A stretch of 64,000 nt of DNA from Kalaharituber pfeilii (GCA_015179045.1 WHUZ01000042.1:310001-374000), one strand, 5' to 3'; positions 31,650 to 43,304 are shown, counted from the stretch's first letter. A program made the numbers and translations. Notes: generated from the sequence alone by a model not told the origin.

Positions 31650-32296
31650 TATTAACATGGTGGTTGCGGAACCTTTCCCGGCAGGCCTGTTAGCACCGCT
31701 ATGCTATAGCGGACAGTCATTGAGACAGTCTGTGCAGTGCACACAGTCCGCATAGGCAGTTTCGAGACATCACACCGGCGCTTGTCTAGGCAAGATGGTG
31801 TAAAGGTTTGTGGCTGGACGAAGCCATAGATCTATCATCTCGAGCGGGAGACATTTTGAGGGTGTAGGGAAACACGGCTCTAGAGCTAGCCCCTCTGCTG
31901 GGAGGTCGTCAGGAATATTATAGGGCTCTCATACGAGAAGGCAGTATGGATGAGTGAATAGAGTGATTAGTGAAATGTACGCTGAGGCGGATGGAAAAAG
32001 ATGTGTGTAGATGATGATCTAAGTACATGCTCTCCAAACCATGTATTTAAGCCTCCCTCACTAGCCCTAACCTTGCCCCCCTACGTGACTGATTGGCCTG
32101 ATATCGATGCTTTCACACAGTATCTCCACTTGCTCCCTCTCTAAGGTACTAGGTGCTCACCATCAGGGCCTACCCGGAGAGGATATCAACCCACATTAAC
32201 CCATAGTTAGCTACTTGTGACAAGCCTGCCTCCGGGCTTGGAGGGTCTAGACCCAGGGGCCCTGCCATGGCGAACAGCTGCAAGCGGGGTCACGTG

Positions 32297-32356
<60 letters not shown>

Positions 32357-32418
32357 CTTGTGACGATTCGGCCTGATCTTCTCATCATATCCCACAGGCG
32401 TTGTATGAGTCCTGTCAA
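31650..32418 (-). repeat. Possible LTR remnant
   Basis: On the minus strand, starting TGACAGGACTCATAC at 32416, the region carries a TATA-like TTAAATACATGG (about 32045). CCTCTGCTGGGAGGTC at about 31886 is shared with the LTR-like repeats at about 45656 and 48262. No partner LTR or internal domain is seen. Micro-insertion 32222-32351 splits it. Confidence 0.25.
32222..32351 (+). mobile_element. Micro-insertion, family-A tail, longer form
   Basis: 130 bp: AAGCCTGCCTCCGGGCTTGG, GGTCTAGACCCAGGGGCC, the family-A hairpin, and about 55 A. AGCTACTTGTGAC is duplicated at 32209-32221 and 32352-32364. Its 5' end nearly coincides with that of 48699-48797. Confidence 0.9.
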
Positions 32419-32445
32419 AAAAAAAAAAAAAAAAAACGATAGCCA

Positions 32446-32504
32446 TTCCCTGCCATAGGCTCGTAGCTTGTACGTGGTGTTAAGTGATCAGAACAAAAAA
32501 GGCT
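32446..32504 (+). mobile_element. Micro-insertion, family-A-like tail
   Basis: TTCCCTGCCATAGGCTCGTA.. with a degraded A-rich end. The short duplication GATAGCCA lies at 32438-32445 and 32505-32512. A separate A run precedes it (32417-32436). Confidence 0.6.
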
Positions 32505-32552
32505 GATAGCCACAGCAGGCGAAGAAATATGGGTCAGGCATGGACATGTATT

Positions 32553-32603
32553 GTTTTTTAATATCATTACTCGCATGCCGTCCTACGGGCTACGGCAAGA
32601 TTA
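32553..32603 (-). repeat. Family-B tail, minus strand
   Basis: TTTTTTAATATCATTACTCG, CATGCCGTCC.. is a family-B terminus with a short poly(T). No duplication was recognised. Confidence 0.6.
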
Positions 32604-32604
32604 A

Positions 32605-32746
32605 GAATGTTCTGGCCCACCGACGAACATTTTCCGGTTCGCGAACCGGCCAGCCGATTCGTGAACCGGCCGGCCCCGTGAAAAACATATGGTGTTTTTC
32701 ACGGGGCCAGCCCAGCCACGAACACCTGGCCCAGCGGCGAACATGA
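32605..32746. repeat. GC-rich palindromic module, copy 1
   Basis: Contains GTTCTGGCCCACCGACGAAC and GGTTCGCGAACCGGCC, then a 15-bp inverted repeat GGCCCCGTGAAAAAC / GTTTTTCACGGGGCC around ATATG. Modules of this kind recur at 34142-34258 and 59481-59540. Confidence 0.6.
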
Positions 32747-32789
32747 ATGTACCTCGATGTACCTATATGTAATATATATACTCGCTTAT

Positions 32790-32962
32790 TTTTTTTTTTA
32801 TATATCATTACTCGCATGCCGCCTTGCAGGCTATGGCGAGGGTTTAGATACATGAATGATAATCAACGGAAAAATAAGTAACAGATAAGGAGATAAAGTG
32901 AAAATATGACCGGTTACTCCGCCGCCCAGTCCATCACCTCCGCCAACGTTCTCTCCCCCCCC
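32790..32962 (-). mobile_element. Short LINE-B 3' fragment
   Basis: 173 bp, minus strand: end of ORF2 (..LAEVMDWAAE), 3' UTR and family-B tail. TATATACTCGCTTAT is duplicated at 32775-32789 and 32963-32977. Confidence 0.88.
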
Positions 32963-33071
32963 TATATACTCGCTTATGATTTAATGTAATAGTGATCTAT
33001 CATACAGCCAGCTAAGCAATTTCCACAGTCTCCTATCCCCCTATGCAGTCATCTATGTACAAACAATAGTA

Positions 33072-33442
33072 CTTTTTTTTTTTTTATCATTACTCGCATG
33101 TCGCAGTATGGGCTATGGCGAGGTATTTATTAAAGAAAGAAAATTAACCGTCACTAAATACATGTGGTGCTCGCAATACTCATACATGGTGCGGGTAGAA
33201 TGTACACACTGGTCAATACAGCCTATTTCCTCCGTCTGTCCGGCTCGTATTGAGTGGTCCTCAACCATTTCCCACCTAACCTAACTCTGTCTACGCCCGT
33301 CGCTGCCTCCAAGTACACCACGACCGAGCAGGTCATTTTTCCTTCTTCCAGTAGCGCGGTCTTTCGTCTCAGCCACCTTATCCCCACAGTCTTGCCTAGC
33401 CTATCATTCCCGGACTCCAACCATTTCCGGACCTTCCCTAAA
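33072..33442 (-). mobile_element. ORF1-only LINE-B fragment
   Basis: Minus strand: ORF1 C-terminal domain (LGKVRKWLESGNDRLGKTVG.. to QYEPDRRRK), a 3' UTR with CACCATGTATGAG, and the family-B tail with poly(T) at 33072-33085. As in 12639-13930, the ORF1 domain runs directly into the tail without ORF2. No clear duplication. Confidence 0.7.
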
Positions 33443-33639
33443 TATACATCACTATGTTCACTCTCATTCTCCTGGTTAGTACATTGACCAGCATTGCTTT
33501 TATTACAAGAATAAGAACATTTAACCTTTTGACATATGCATGTACAACGAAGAGAAGAACAGGTACCTAGACAAGAACATGAAATTTTGTCTTGACAAGT
33601 TTTATCATGATGAGGTTGCTTAAAGTGGGTACTTGGCAC
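33223..33639 (-). pseudogene. Chimeric frame: Cys-rich (CXC-like) segment fused to LINE ORF1 domain
   Basis: The first half reads HHDKTCQDKISCSCLGTC, CTCICQKVKCSYSCNKS, QCTN, a Cys spacing like CXC (tesmin/TSO1-type) zinc-binding domains. From about codon 66 it becomes the LINE ORF1 domain (YLGKVRKWLESGNDRLGKTV). The join is the LINE insertion point, so the fusion is accidental unless transcribed. The Cys-rich part belongs to the repeat at 33445-34258. Confidence 0.5.
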
Positions 33640-34258
33640 TTGCAGGGCTCTTATTATCTACTGTTTCTGGTAATACAACCACCAAACTTTTCATTCTTGG
33701 CATCAACGCAATCCCTGTTACTGCCACAATATAATACCAGAATGGCGGAGGATTCCGGAAATCTCTACCTATGAAGATAACACTCCAAAATTTCGCTTAG
33801 AGTAAGAAGAATACTAGAAGCATATTTAGTAATTTTCTTCTAGTGTTTCGGTTAACAATAATTTAGTTATGATTACAAATTGGTATTCTTAACTATAGCA
33901 GTCTAGAAGCGTAGTGAATTAATTAAACTGTCTGTATTATCTTCTAGTATGTGGGTAAGAAGTAGCAACTTATCACCGACAGCAACTTTCAAGTGGCAAC
34001 TTGTAGGTGGCAACTTGTCAGTGGCAATAGGGCTGTGCTAGCATACAGTAACTGGCTATCAATTAACGCTGGTAGCAGAATGTTTCTCTATACTCAATCA
34101 CTGGTAGTACGTAGAGGTACCTAGTGGTACTTGTACTAAACCAGTGTTCGTCGGTGGGCTGGCCCATTCGCGAATCAGCCAGCCCACCGACGAATTGGCC
34201 GATTCGCGAATGGGCCTGGCCGGTTCGCGAACCGCAATGTTCGTCGGTAGGCCAGAAC
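33445..34258 (-). repeat. Dispersed element with CXC-like coding remnant, copy 1
   Basis: On the minus strand it aligns piecewise with the plus strand of 59481-60060: palindromic module, then CAAGTACCAC, GAGTATAG(A/G)GAAAC, AGTTGC-rich tract, then TTGGTGGTTGTATT.. near the far end. Between 33780 and 34060 it is AT-rich and has no frame. Probably a DNA transposon or its remnant; the ends are not defined. Confidence 0.45.
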
Positions 34259-34690
34259 AAGAACATGAGAGAAATAAAAGGAAAAGGACAAGATATTTAT
34301 CCTCCCCAAAGGTTCTTCACGCTCCCGACAAAGCTCGACGCCTCACTCATTCCAGCATCTCCACCAGTGGGTCTCCTCCCCACTGCTTCCCCTTCTGAGG
34401 TTCTCTCACCGCCTCCTGGCTCCCCGGCCATCTCTGCCCCCAGACTCTGCATCCCTCCCAGATGTGTTCTGCTGTCTCCTCCCCTTCTCTGCACCAAAGA
34501 CACTCCGGACTCTCCTCCTGGCCTACTCTGAACATCCATACCCGGAGGCCCTTCCCCCCAGCCGCTGTAGTGGTCTGTAGTTCAATCCCAACCTGTCTCT
34601 TTCTTCCGTTCGCCCGGTTCTCGCCTCCATGCGCATCCCGGTATGGACATGTATCGCAAGGGTCTGATGGTATGGTCATATATAGCACAG
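34259..34690 (-). mobile_element. LINE ORF2 3' fragment
   Basis: Frame 34347-34688 carries TTAAGGKGLRVWMFRVGQEE, the knuckle CLWCREGEETAEHIWEGC and the end GGDPLVEMLE, related to the LINE-B copies. The 3' end lacks a clear hairpin tail. Confidence 0.65.
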
Positions 34691-35828
34691 CGCAAACAAC
34701 TAACTGAACGCAAAGCCATCGGATGGATTTCTAGGAGCATAGCAGTTGAATGTGCCTCCAGGAGCAGAGCCACTTAATGAGCTTCGAAGGGCCGAGCCAC
34801 CATTATGGACCTCTATATGAGGGCAATGGGGAGGTATACGTAGTGGTTGAGGAATATCTATAGATAGAACATCGTGATATCATGGCATAGGTAGACAATA
34901 GACAGAAGGCACGCAGGATTGAGTATAAGAAGGACTAGCAAGAGCTGCCCTTTCGAAAGGTTCAAGCACCAAGCATCGTCCTAAATTACGCCCTCATATT
35001 TACTACATCATCGTAGAAACCGTAACACTCTCATGTACTAGCCGCACTGCCCGCCCACACCATCATGTGGCGGCCGGGATTGTTCCAGTGCTGCGATCGC
35101 TTTCTCTATCTTGCACCCATCACCTGCACAATGCTCTATCCTGTAACGCCCCTCCTCCAGCCTTCAAGGGGGCACCCACCTCGACATCTCGCTGTTTCCA
35201 AATTTCGTACAACAGGAGGGGCAAGGCGCCTGGGGGCTTATACAGCAATGAGCGGCCGCGGCTGGCCTCTGTCATTACAGCGTGCAGAGTGCATATGTCT
35301 GGATATCTTTCAGCTTCAGTCAAGGTGTCGACCTCACCACTTCTCTCCTGCTCCCTTGGTTTGATACTGCGATGCGTCCTGGCTATTCGATATTGGGGTT
35401 TCTCTCTCTTCACCTTGCCGGCCTGACCACGGGCATATTCAGTTGCTGGAGCTTTCTGCCTCTCAGCCTTGTCAGTTACTCGGCAGTCTCCGAAAGCGCT
35501 TTGGCCTTCGCCACCGTTGGACTCCTGTGCGTGCGGCAATTCATCATGCTATCGTGTTCCACTTCTACAATCTTGACAGCCGCACCTAAACGACCAGGTT
35601 ATGCTTTATTTTTGTCCAGCACAGCATTTTTTTTTACAATGAGAGTTGTGAGTGGACCAAGCAATCAGGACTATGTCAAGCTGCATGGAGATACGAGGGT
35701 TGAGCTGAATGCACATGCGGGGAGCAGGTGTCTACATATTCCAATAGAGAACCTCGCCAAGAACAATATGGTGATCATTGCTATATAATGTACGGAGCCG
35801 CAAAATACATGTTATTTTCTCTAGAAAT
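34691..35828. other. No confident gene
   Basis: The GC-rich stretch 35050-35600 has overlapping frames on both strands (35282-35788 plus, 35120-35539 minus). None shows a motif I recognise, and their coexistence suggests composition rather than coding. The plus frame has one hydrophobic stretch (about codons 40-80). Confidence 0.3.
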
Positions 35829-35884
35829 GTTTTTTTTCAGTTTTAGGCCACATTACCCGGCATATACACTACGGCCTATGGCGG
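35829..35884 (-). repeat. Old family-A tail, minus strand
   Basis: TTTTTTTTCAG.. then ACCCGGCATATACACTACGG and CCTATGGC is a degraded family-A terminus. Confidence 0.45.
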
Positions 35885-35995
35885 AGACCAGTACACCACA
35901 GGAATTGTTTGAGCTATGTCTCAGGCGGTGAACACCGCACTGGAGGTCCATTATAAGAAATGGTCTCATAACTTGAGTGCATCTACAACTTAAAT

Positions 35996-36047
35996 CGCCA
36001 TAGCCCTTAGGGCGGCATGCGATCAATGATATAAAAAAAAAAAAAAA
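35996..36047 (+). repeat. Family-B tail without a recognised duplication
   Basis: TCGCCATAGCCCTTAGGGCG, GCATGCGATCAATGATAT and 15 A. Flanks do not match each other. Confidence 0.6.
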
Positions 36048-36768
36048 CATGCTAAAACCGTCTTTTGCAGAATTTCGTCGCCGAAAGTAATTCTAGAGAC
36101 ACTAATCAATACGGCAGGCTAAGGCGCAATACTCAGATGACTCATATCCTCTTACCAAGAGTATTCTGATTGCTTTGATGGGACTCTTCCTTAGATCGTT
36201 AGTGGTAGCTGATACAATACTTAATTTGTATGGCCACCGGAGGGCTTAGCGGGTCCGCGCCCAACGTAGCCACACTACCCTGCTACTATCCCAGATGAAG
36301 GCTGGCGAACGATTCTTCGACCAGGCTCTTCCTCTCCGCTCCAGATCCATCCTGCCTCACCACCTTCTTCTAACCATGAGAATCTCTACAGTATGTGGTA
36401 AAATAACTTACCTTTCGTAAGGGGTGCACGCGCGAACATAACTCTCACTCGCCAGTGATATCAGGGCAGATCGCCGACGACGAGCTCGATTGTTTGGTTT
36501 ATGTTTACGTATCCGTGTTGTATTCTCCTTACCTCTTTTGTTTGTAACCTCCTCATTTACCTCAGGGTGGTGTGATAAAAAATCAAAAAGCAAAAAAAGT
36601 TGATCACGACCTGACCGGTAAGTTCCGCGACCAGGCTATATCCACATATCATGGCATGTCCTGATATGAACTTCGCCGCCTGCAACACAAGGTCTAGTAT
36701 AAGTTGCTGGTGAGCTGGACCGAGTTCGTGGCGGTGATTGTTGAGGCCCTACAGGGAGGGCCGGTTTA
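36048..36768. other. No gene seen
   Basis: Short frames only. Confidence 0.4.
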
Positions 36769-36779
36769 TACATATTGTG

Positions 36780-36832
36780 AGTCCTGCCATAGCAAGTAGC
36801 GGTAAGCGGGGATACTTGATAAAAAAAAAAAA
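36780..36832 (+). mobile_element. Micro-insertion, family-A-like tail
   Basis: 53 bp: AGTCCTGCCATAGCAAGTAG, CGGTAAGCGGGGATACTTGAT and 12 A. TACATATTGTG is duplicated at 36769-36779 and 36833-36843. Confidence 0.88.
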
Positions 36833-36843
36833 TACATATTGTG

Positions 36844-37346
36844 TATCAAGCATCTCTTTCACCCACGGTGGCCGTGCTCTGTATAGTCTAGAATTATATC
36901 AATTATTCAAAAAAATGGAGCTTAACTGATACTCCATTGAGGTATCCGAGAACGAATATTATGGCCTAGATAGAAGCCATTGAGCTGATAAAGTGTAGAA
37001 TAGATAAGTAGATAGCAACATAGAACATCATTGGTTGCTTGCAGTAGGAATTCTCGCACGATGTGTAGCAGTTTGCTGCCGAAGCCACGATGTGGCAGTT
37101 TGCAGCCGCAGCAACATTGCCACCTGCGCCTCCACCCACGGAATGGTACGTCGATAGCTGGTAGCATTCTGGAAGCTTTTGTTGATGCTTCCATTTGAAC
37201 CCTCGAGTTCCTCCATGCCTACCTTCGAGAAAGATTAAATACTAGCTAGTGTGCCATCATTGTTCATCATCGAAGACAGCAAAACGAAAACAACAAGACA
37301 CATCGATTATCAATTGGCGAGCATCACACCTAGGAACTAATTCAAA
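36844..37346. other. Upstream region, no gene seen
   Basis: A minus frame at 36922-37194 has no recognisable motif. 37205-37346 is the likely 5' region of the next gene. Confidence 0.35.
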
Positions 37347-39726
37347 ATGCACCGAGGAATCAATTTCATCCTCTTTGGCCTTCTATATCTCCTCTTATTC
37401 CACTCCCATCTGATTCTTGCACTCCCTCTTTCCGTAGAATCTTCAATTGCAGCACGGCATCATGATAACAGTACACAGGGTGAACACACCGGAACCACTG
37501 GCAACGCCGAGCCCAGCTGGAAAGGCTCCCCTGCCGAGCGTGGAACCATGGATGTGATAATCTCGTGCGGCGTCACCGTCGCTCTTGCCGTCTGGTCCTC
37601 CGTCCTTCTCAACATCCAGATGACGCCCTCCGAAACGCTGAATCAGATCACCCTGATGGCACTACAAGAAGGGCTCAACAAACCCCATGGACGAACCCCC
37701 TCCTCAGGCACCTCCGACGCCGGCAGTGATACGTCCTCTGCACAGGATTCCCAGAACACGGAGCAAGCCATAAGTGCGAGGTTTCAGTCCTGGTGGTCTA
37801 AGATTGCACCTTGGTTGAAACTGCAGCTTGATCCCCGGTACCTCATCCGTTGGAAACATAAGGCCTTGTGGGCGATTCTGAATGTCCTTGTTCCGGAGCT
37901 GGCGTTGATAATTTCGCTGGATGAGTGTTGGACCTCGAAGGACTTGCTTCACGAACTGAAGCATAAAGTTAAGTGTAAAGAGATATTTAAGGATTGGAAC
38001 ATGACTATGGCGTTTTATGCAGTGACGGGGGGCTTTTATATGTATGTTTTGCCTGCAGAGGGCGTTTATCCCGCATGTACTTGCCACACGAGAACTAACG
38101 CAACTGACTGCCTTCCTTAGACATGTTAACGAGGCTGCCCAAAACCACGCACCCAGCGGACCATTAAACTTGGGGCCTCATGCTCAAGACCACGCACCCC
38201 GTGGACCGTTAAACTTGGGACCTTATGAGAGCCTGTATGAACGATGCTGCGCCATCAGCCGTATGAATGTCAAATATCTTTCCAGCATACGTACATTCAA
38301 GCAACAGCATCGGTCCGATGCCGACTTCGGAACAAAGCTTAAAGAGTTGAAGGCCGAGAAGAAACCTCGCCACGTCCTCACATCGCATGGGGTTGTATAC
38401 GTTGCTAGACTCATTGATAGACTTGAAGAGTGCAAAAAGCGCAAAAGGTTGATGTCTGGAGCCGAGAGTACTGCAGGCGGCGCAGATGAGCCCAGCTGCA
38501 CTGAAGCAGACTGCGCTGCAGCCGGTCCAAATCTCTCTAGGTGTGATGAGCATGCGAAGAAACTACGATTACAATTTCAAGATATCACCCCAGAAATCGT
38601 AGAAGACCTGAGCAAGACGGACTGGATTGGGCGACTAATATTCCTAATTCAAGCATCGTGGATGATGGTCCAGACTGTTGCTCGATGTGCAACTAAGCTT
38701 CCTATAACGCTGCTCGAGCTTCATGCGGCGTCACATGCGGCGGTTGCGGCGGTGCAGTATTTGATTTGGTGGGGGAAGCCTATAGACATGGTGGTCATGA
38801 CCCCTTTGACACTGACGGCGGAGCAGTACCAAAGGATGCTCACAGAAAAAACGGAGGAGGTTACTAACCATTCCAGGTTTGATCCTGACTATAGCCAGAT
38901 AATACAGAAGTTCGTGCCCAGCCCAGCCTCGCAGCCCTCATCCTCCGAGCAAAGCAGTGAAGCCACGGAACAAAATGGAGTTCAGACCAGCAGCGGAGAC
39001 AACGCAGCCAATACCCCTGACCAAGCCAATCCAGATAAAGCGCTCTCGAAGTTCATCAACGCAATGCGGAAGTGGTGGTCTGACCTTGTACCGGACCTGG
39101 AAAAACTATCTGGTTCTACCACTGGCGAGACCGCCAATTACTTCACATCACGCGCAACACTTGGGAAAGAGGGATATAAGCACCTCACCAGCGATGTCAG
39201 AGTAACGATCAGGGACCCTTGCAAAGGTATCACATTAGCTATTCTCACACTCATTCTCAGCTGGTATCGTTGGCCTCTTAAAGCGGTGGCCTGGTTCACC
39301 ATGGCCCTCTTCTACAGCGCCATCCATGTGGTGGCATGGAAATGGCATTTTCCGACCCATACTGAACAGGTCCTCTGGCATGTTTGCACCCTGATTACGA
39401 CGTGTAGTATGGCAGCGTTGGCAATCCTTGCTCTATTGGCCACGGTGTATTCATGCTTTCGGAAGCTATCATTCAAATGGTCAGCAGACAAAACCATCGA
39501 GAAAAACAAATTGTACTGGGCCTTCGCTGTCGTGTTCCGTTCGGACGAGATTCTCACAGTGTTCCATACAATACTCCGGATGACTGGGGTTAGCGTTGGG
39601 ATAGGCGCGGCACCGTGGCTGTTGGCACGGCTTTTTATAGCTGTGGAGTCTTTGATTAGTATTCGAAATGTTGCAAAGGGGACTTACACTACTTTGAAAT
39701 GGTCAAACTTGATTCCCCATTTGTAG
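37347..39726 (+). CDS. Secreted/multi-TM fungal protein of unknown function
   Basis: Two exons, 37347-38041 and 38121-39726. The 79-nt intron has donor GTATGT, branch ACTAAC and acceptor TTAG; the joined frame is 766 codons. Residues 1-26 are a signal peptide (FILFGLLYLLLFHSHLILAL). Then come GTMDVIISCGVTVALAVWSS and a membrane stretch ALWAILNVLVPELALIISLD. Exon 2 has DWIGRLIFLIQASWMMVQTV, ARCATKLPITLLELHAASHA and YLIWWGKPIDM, landmarks of a large fungal family without known role. Three or four C-terminal helices follow (about 39235-39700). Between them lie Ser/Gln-rich linkers (SSEQSSEATEQ). No frame damage. Confidence 0.75.
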
Positions 39727-40395
39727 GTCAAGGCAATGTTGGACTCTCTTTATTTGCGAGATGCTGTGTTGGTCAGTGGTCGGTTAGAGTACGGTTTAGA
39801 GTCGCTGAAAATAGTGGTACCAAATGTGGGGATGTTGAAGGAACAGTTTTTCATATAGGTTTCTTAATCATGGATGTATTAAGTATAGAAATGCATATAT
39901 CAGGAGCTCTGGTGTGTTCGGTCGACTAATTCGGTTTATAACTTGTTTGGGTCGCAGTTTCTTCCTTCTTCCTTGACGTCAGCTTTTCTTATAATATCCC
40001 TATTCTGTCTGTCTTTTTTTCTTTTTTCCCATGTTTCCTTAGAAGTCCTTGCTCGCCATGCCACTTGGGAGTTGAGATGTGATACGGTGGGATTTGGTCT
40101 GAGTTAAACGACCCAGTTGATTCAGTAGCGATGTTGCGATAGGAAGTGTCTAGCGAGGCGGGAAAAGATAAGGGTTTTACTTCGTATGGAGCGGAACTGT
40201 CCTGCATTGGGGTGGTAAGATGTTTAAATAGATAGAGACAACTACCAAGATAATCCCTCTGTTGCCAGCATGACTCCAGGGGTTCAGTACTCCTAGCAAC
40301 AGTAAGCGCTAAACTGCTGATCCTCAATTAGTGATTCACTACATGCATGACAACACCGGAGGACAATGTCTATAAGTAGTGAGAACGAAGGAGTA
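39727..40395. other. No gene seen
   Basis: 3' flank of the membrane protein gene. Frames are short. Confidence 0.4.
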
Positions 40396-41010
40396 CAGTG
40401 TAACCTTGCTATAACGAAAACCAAAAATTTGGCACTTCTTTTCGTTATAGCAAGGTTTCGTTATAGAATATTAGGTGGCAAGATTAGTCATGTGCTTGGC
40501 AGCTGAATTCAGAGACCCGAGTACCTCAGCTCCAGCCGAATTTATGGCAACAGATTTTAACTCCGCGATTCTTCTCCTTATAGAAATAACTGGAGTAGGA
40601 AAAAACAAGAGTACAAAATCAAGAGTATAGAGGTATCGATCAAGTAGTATGCAGATGCAAAATGAATCATATTATTGAAGCAAAATTACCTACAAAGCTA
40701 AACCTTAAGTTAGAAAAGCAGCAACTATACGAAATGAAGACTGGAGCTGCAAAAACAAAAGGAAACTCTAGATGGAGTTCAAGAGTATTTTATAAATGAA
40801 TCTGGTACAATCTAAGAACATTCATTTTTATGGAATTGGGCTAGAACTAACTGGGAGTTTTTGGTTGTACAATTGAGTAGTTCTTGATTAGTTATGTATT
40901 CTATTAGCCATTTTTTCATTTTAGTAAGAATAATTTGTATGTGGACACAAATAACTTTTGCTTAATCTAATTTTCATTTCATTATTTAGTGGATTTTCGT
41001 TATAGCAAGA
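40396..41010. mobile_element. pogo-like MITE, right end missing
   Basis: Starts TA-CAGTGTAACCTTGCTATAAC, has GTTATAGCAAGG in inverted form at 40444, and ends near TTTTCGTTATAGCAAGAGGT, lacking about the last 85 bp present in 43481-44203. No ORF. Confidence 0.55.
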
Positions 41011-41169
41011 GGTGTTTATGAGTCGAGAACATGGCAAGAGCACCTTGGATGGAAGCTGAAATTGTGCCGAATTCTAGAAACTAATATGCTTGGACCCCCG
41101 ATATCCTGGACTGCGTGCATATGTCAGGTGCCCACCGCTCTGACAGGCACGGTTCGGCACATGGTACTA

Positions 41170-41455
41170 CAGTCTACCCTTGCTATACTGGACCTCGCTA
41201 TACCGGAAACCTTTTCTCGCCATAGCCTGTTAGGCGGCATGCGAGTAACGAAATAAAAAAAAAAAAAAGAAAATATACCGGAAACCTTGCTATACCGGAT
41301 GGCCTCTAGCTGCGACATCCATTCCCCATACAAATTGCCCTTGCTATACCGGACGCCCTAACAATTTCGGACCGGAAAGAAACCTCCAGACAAGTACCCC
41401 CTGTCTCCATACAAATAATATTTGCTATACCGGATATACTAATACTAATACATCT
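41170..41455. mobile_element. Related TIR/MITE fragment, interrupted by a micro-insertion
   Basis: Starts TA-CAGTCTACCCTTGCTATACT and carries several CTTGCTATACCGGA copies. No opposite end was found. The micro-insertion at 41214-41273 splits it. Confidence 0.45.
41214..41273 (+). mobile_element. Micro-insertion, family-B tail
   Basis: 60 bp: TTCTCGCCATAGCCTGTTAG, GCGGCATGCGAGTAACGAAAT and an A-rich end. TATACCGGAAACCTT is duplicated at 41199-41213 and 41274-41288. Confidence 0.92.
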
Positions 41456-42534
41456 TAGACTACCCCATTTCACACTTGGCTGCCATCACTGCTGCCACTA
41501 CTGCTGTACTGCTTGTGCTATGTATCACCGCCGCTACCGCTACCATCACTTGCTAACAATGTTGTTCAAGTAATAAAAACTGAGCACTTTATTGCTTCTT
41601 TTTCTATGTACTATCGTTTCCGAGATCAATTGCTAGCCACTTATCACTTTGTCTCAAAATATCTAATAAAGTAGATACAGCTACTAGTCAGCCGTATATA
41701 ATAAGTTAGATACTTAGGATATCCAAGTTAAGTTAAAGTACAGTAATCTTACCAATACATCTCAAAAATGTTTACCAAATTCACTTAACTTTGGTTCTAG
41801 TCGACAATTACATAGTTGATGCTTCTCAAGCACGTTTTTCTAGATTTTGTGAACGACACGACACATATTCGATGGGTATGGGAATGAGTTGATGTTTTCA
41901 TTTATTTCCTACTTCAATAATTATTTGAATCTGAAAACAGTTAAGAAAACTATCATGGAAAAGAAAAACATCCAAATGATGCAAGGGCAGATCCCATGGG
42001 ACCCGGGACAGCAGGTGAGAGCCTTGGAAGACTATAAGAACCACACATATGTTATCTTCGATGAGTACGAATGCCCTACACAACTGTCTGTGACGTCACC
42101 AGAAAGGCCTGTGATCACCAGAACTGCCTGTGAATGCTCTGGAGGTGGTGCTCAATCCAGATGGGAAAGGTGATACCGTATCGGTTGAAGAGCTTGAAGA
42201 GTTGCAGATGAAGCCAGGGAGGCTAAGTCAGCTGTTGAGTCAAGTCATATTAGAGATGGAACAGGAGATAGAGGAGGAAAGTGATTTGGAGGAAGATAGT
42301 ATGGTAGGAATACCAGTATGGGATAGTAGGTCTCGAAAGGAGGTCAAGGAATATTTATTTCCAACAAAAGGGATTGGATGATAGCGACCCACCCGCAGGA
42401 CTATCCGAAGGAGAAAAGGTGGGCGCAGCGGAAAGAACGTAGAGGGGAGGAGCGAGGGCGAACCTTGGAAGTGACGTGGGGACGTGGTATAATGGGAAGG
42501 AAGAGCGTTGATGTGTTGAGGTGGAAGGGCCAGT
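41456..42534. other. No confident gene; possible LTR-element internal remnant
   Basis: Frames 41889-42173 and 42130-42381 (VEELEELQMKPGRLSQLLSQ.., acidic) overlap and I do not recognise them. Lying upstream of the tandem repeats and LTR-like block, they could be internal sequence of an LTR retrotransposon, but no pol domain is seen. Confidence 0.25.
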
Positions 42535-42835
42535 ATGGAAAGGCCTGGTGCATTTATTTTGTTAATTTGCTTCCGTGCTCGTTTTTTGCTGAGAGGGAGG
42601 TTCGGTATGCCGCTGAGGGCCTGGTTCATTTTATTTTGTTCGGTGTCAATTTGCTTCTGTACTCTTTTTCGCTGAGAAGGTTCGGTATGCCGCTGAAGGC
42701 CTGGTTCATTTATTTTGTTCGGTGGTAGGAGGACGTTTGTTAATTTGCTGCCATGCTCTTTTTTTTTTTTCGATTCATTTTTTTCGGTTGTAGGAGGACG
42801 TTTGTCAAGTTGCTTCCGGGCTCTTTGTCGGTTGG
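42535..42835 (+). repeat. Imperfect tandem repeats, about 75-bp units
   Basis: GGCCTGGT(G/T)CATT..TTTGTT and GCTGAGAGGG/AAGGTTCGG recur three times (42540-42720). Two copies of GGTAGGAGGACGTTTGT follow. Confidence 0.7.
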
Positions 42836-42904
42836 GTAATCATCAAGATTCCCAACTGTCAGACATGCTTGAGTTGGGAACTCAAGCAGTACTGAGGGGA
42901 GGGC

Positions 42905-43304
42905 TGTGAGAATCTTGGCGCTTGATGATGCAACGGTTGATGACGGCTTGTGGGGATGTACTCAAGAGGGAAGGGAGAACCATGACGGCCTGGATGAGAC
43001 TACCCAAGAGGGAAGGGGGGTACTGAGGGACTGGGGAGAGGAGACTACCAAAAGGGGAAAAGGGGACCAGAGGGTGACGGGTATATAAGGAGGGAGAGAA
43101 GGAGGCTTGTTCTTATCATCATCATTATCGTTGAGGGTGGTCACAGTATAACTAGGTTGTTATTTTGTCAGTCTTACAGTGTTTCATCGTCCTCTTAAGT
43201 TACAGTGAACCGGTCTTCGTCTTTTGTCTTGCTCTCTAGTCCTTTTTACCATTGTGTGTTCTTGTTCCCCTTCGTCAGAACTTTCGTCGTTGATCCCTCC
43301 CACA
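42905..43304 (+). repeat. LTR-like sequence (TGTGAGAATC...CCCACA)
   Basis: It is preceded by a purine tract (GAGGGGAGGGC) resembling a polypurine tract and holds a TATA-like GGTATATAAGGAGG at about 43078. After it comes GTACCTTGTTGGCGATGCAG, which resembles the start of internal sequence. I see no second LTR or duplication. Confidence 0.4.

Noticed and set aside
35065..35788. Overlapping frames of 99-168 codons on both strands
   Set aside because: GC-rich DNA with mutual overlap, no motifs, no consistent exon structure.
38042..38120. Two separate genes at 37347-38120 and 38044-39726
   Set aside because: A 79-nt intron with donor, branch site and acceptor joins them in frame, and both parts carry landmarks of one family.
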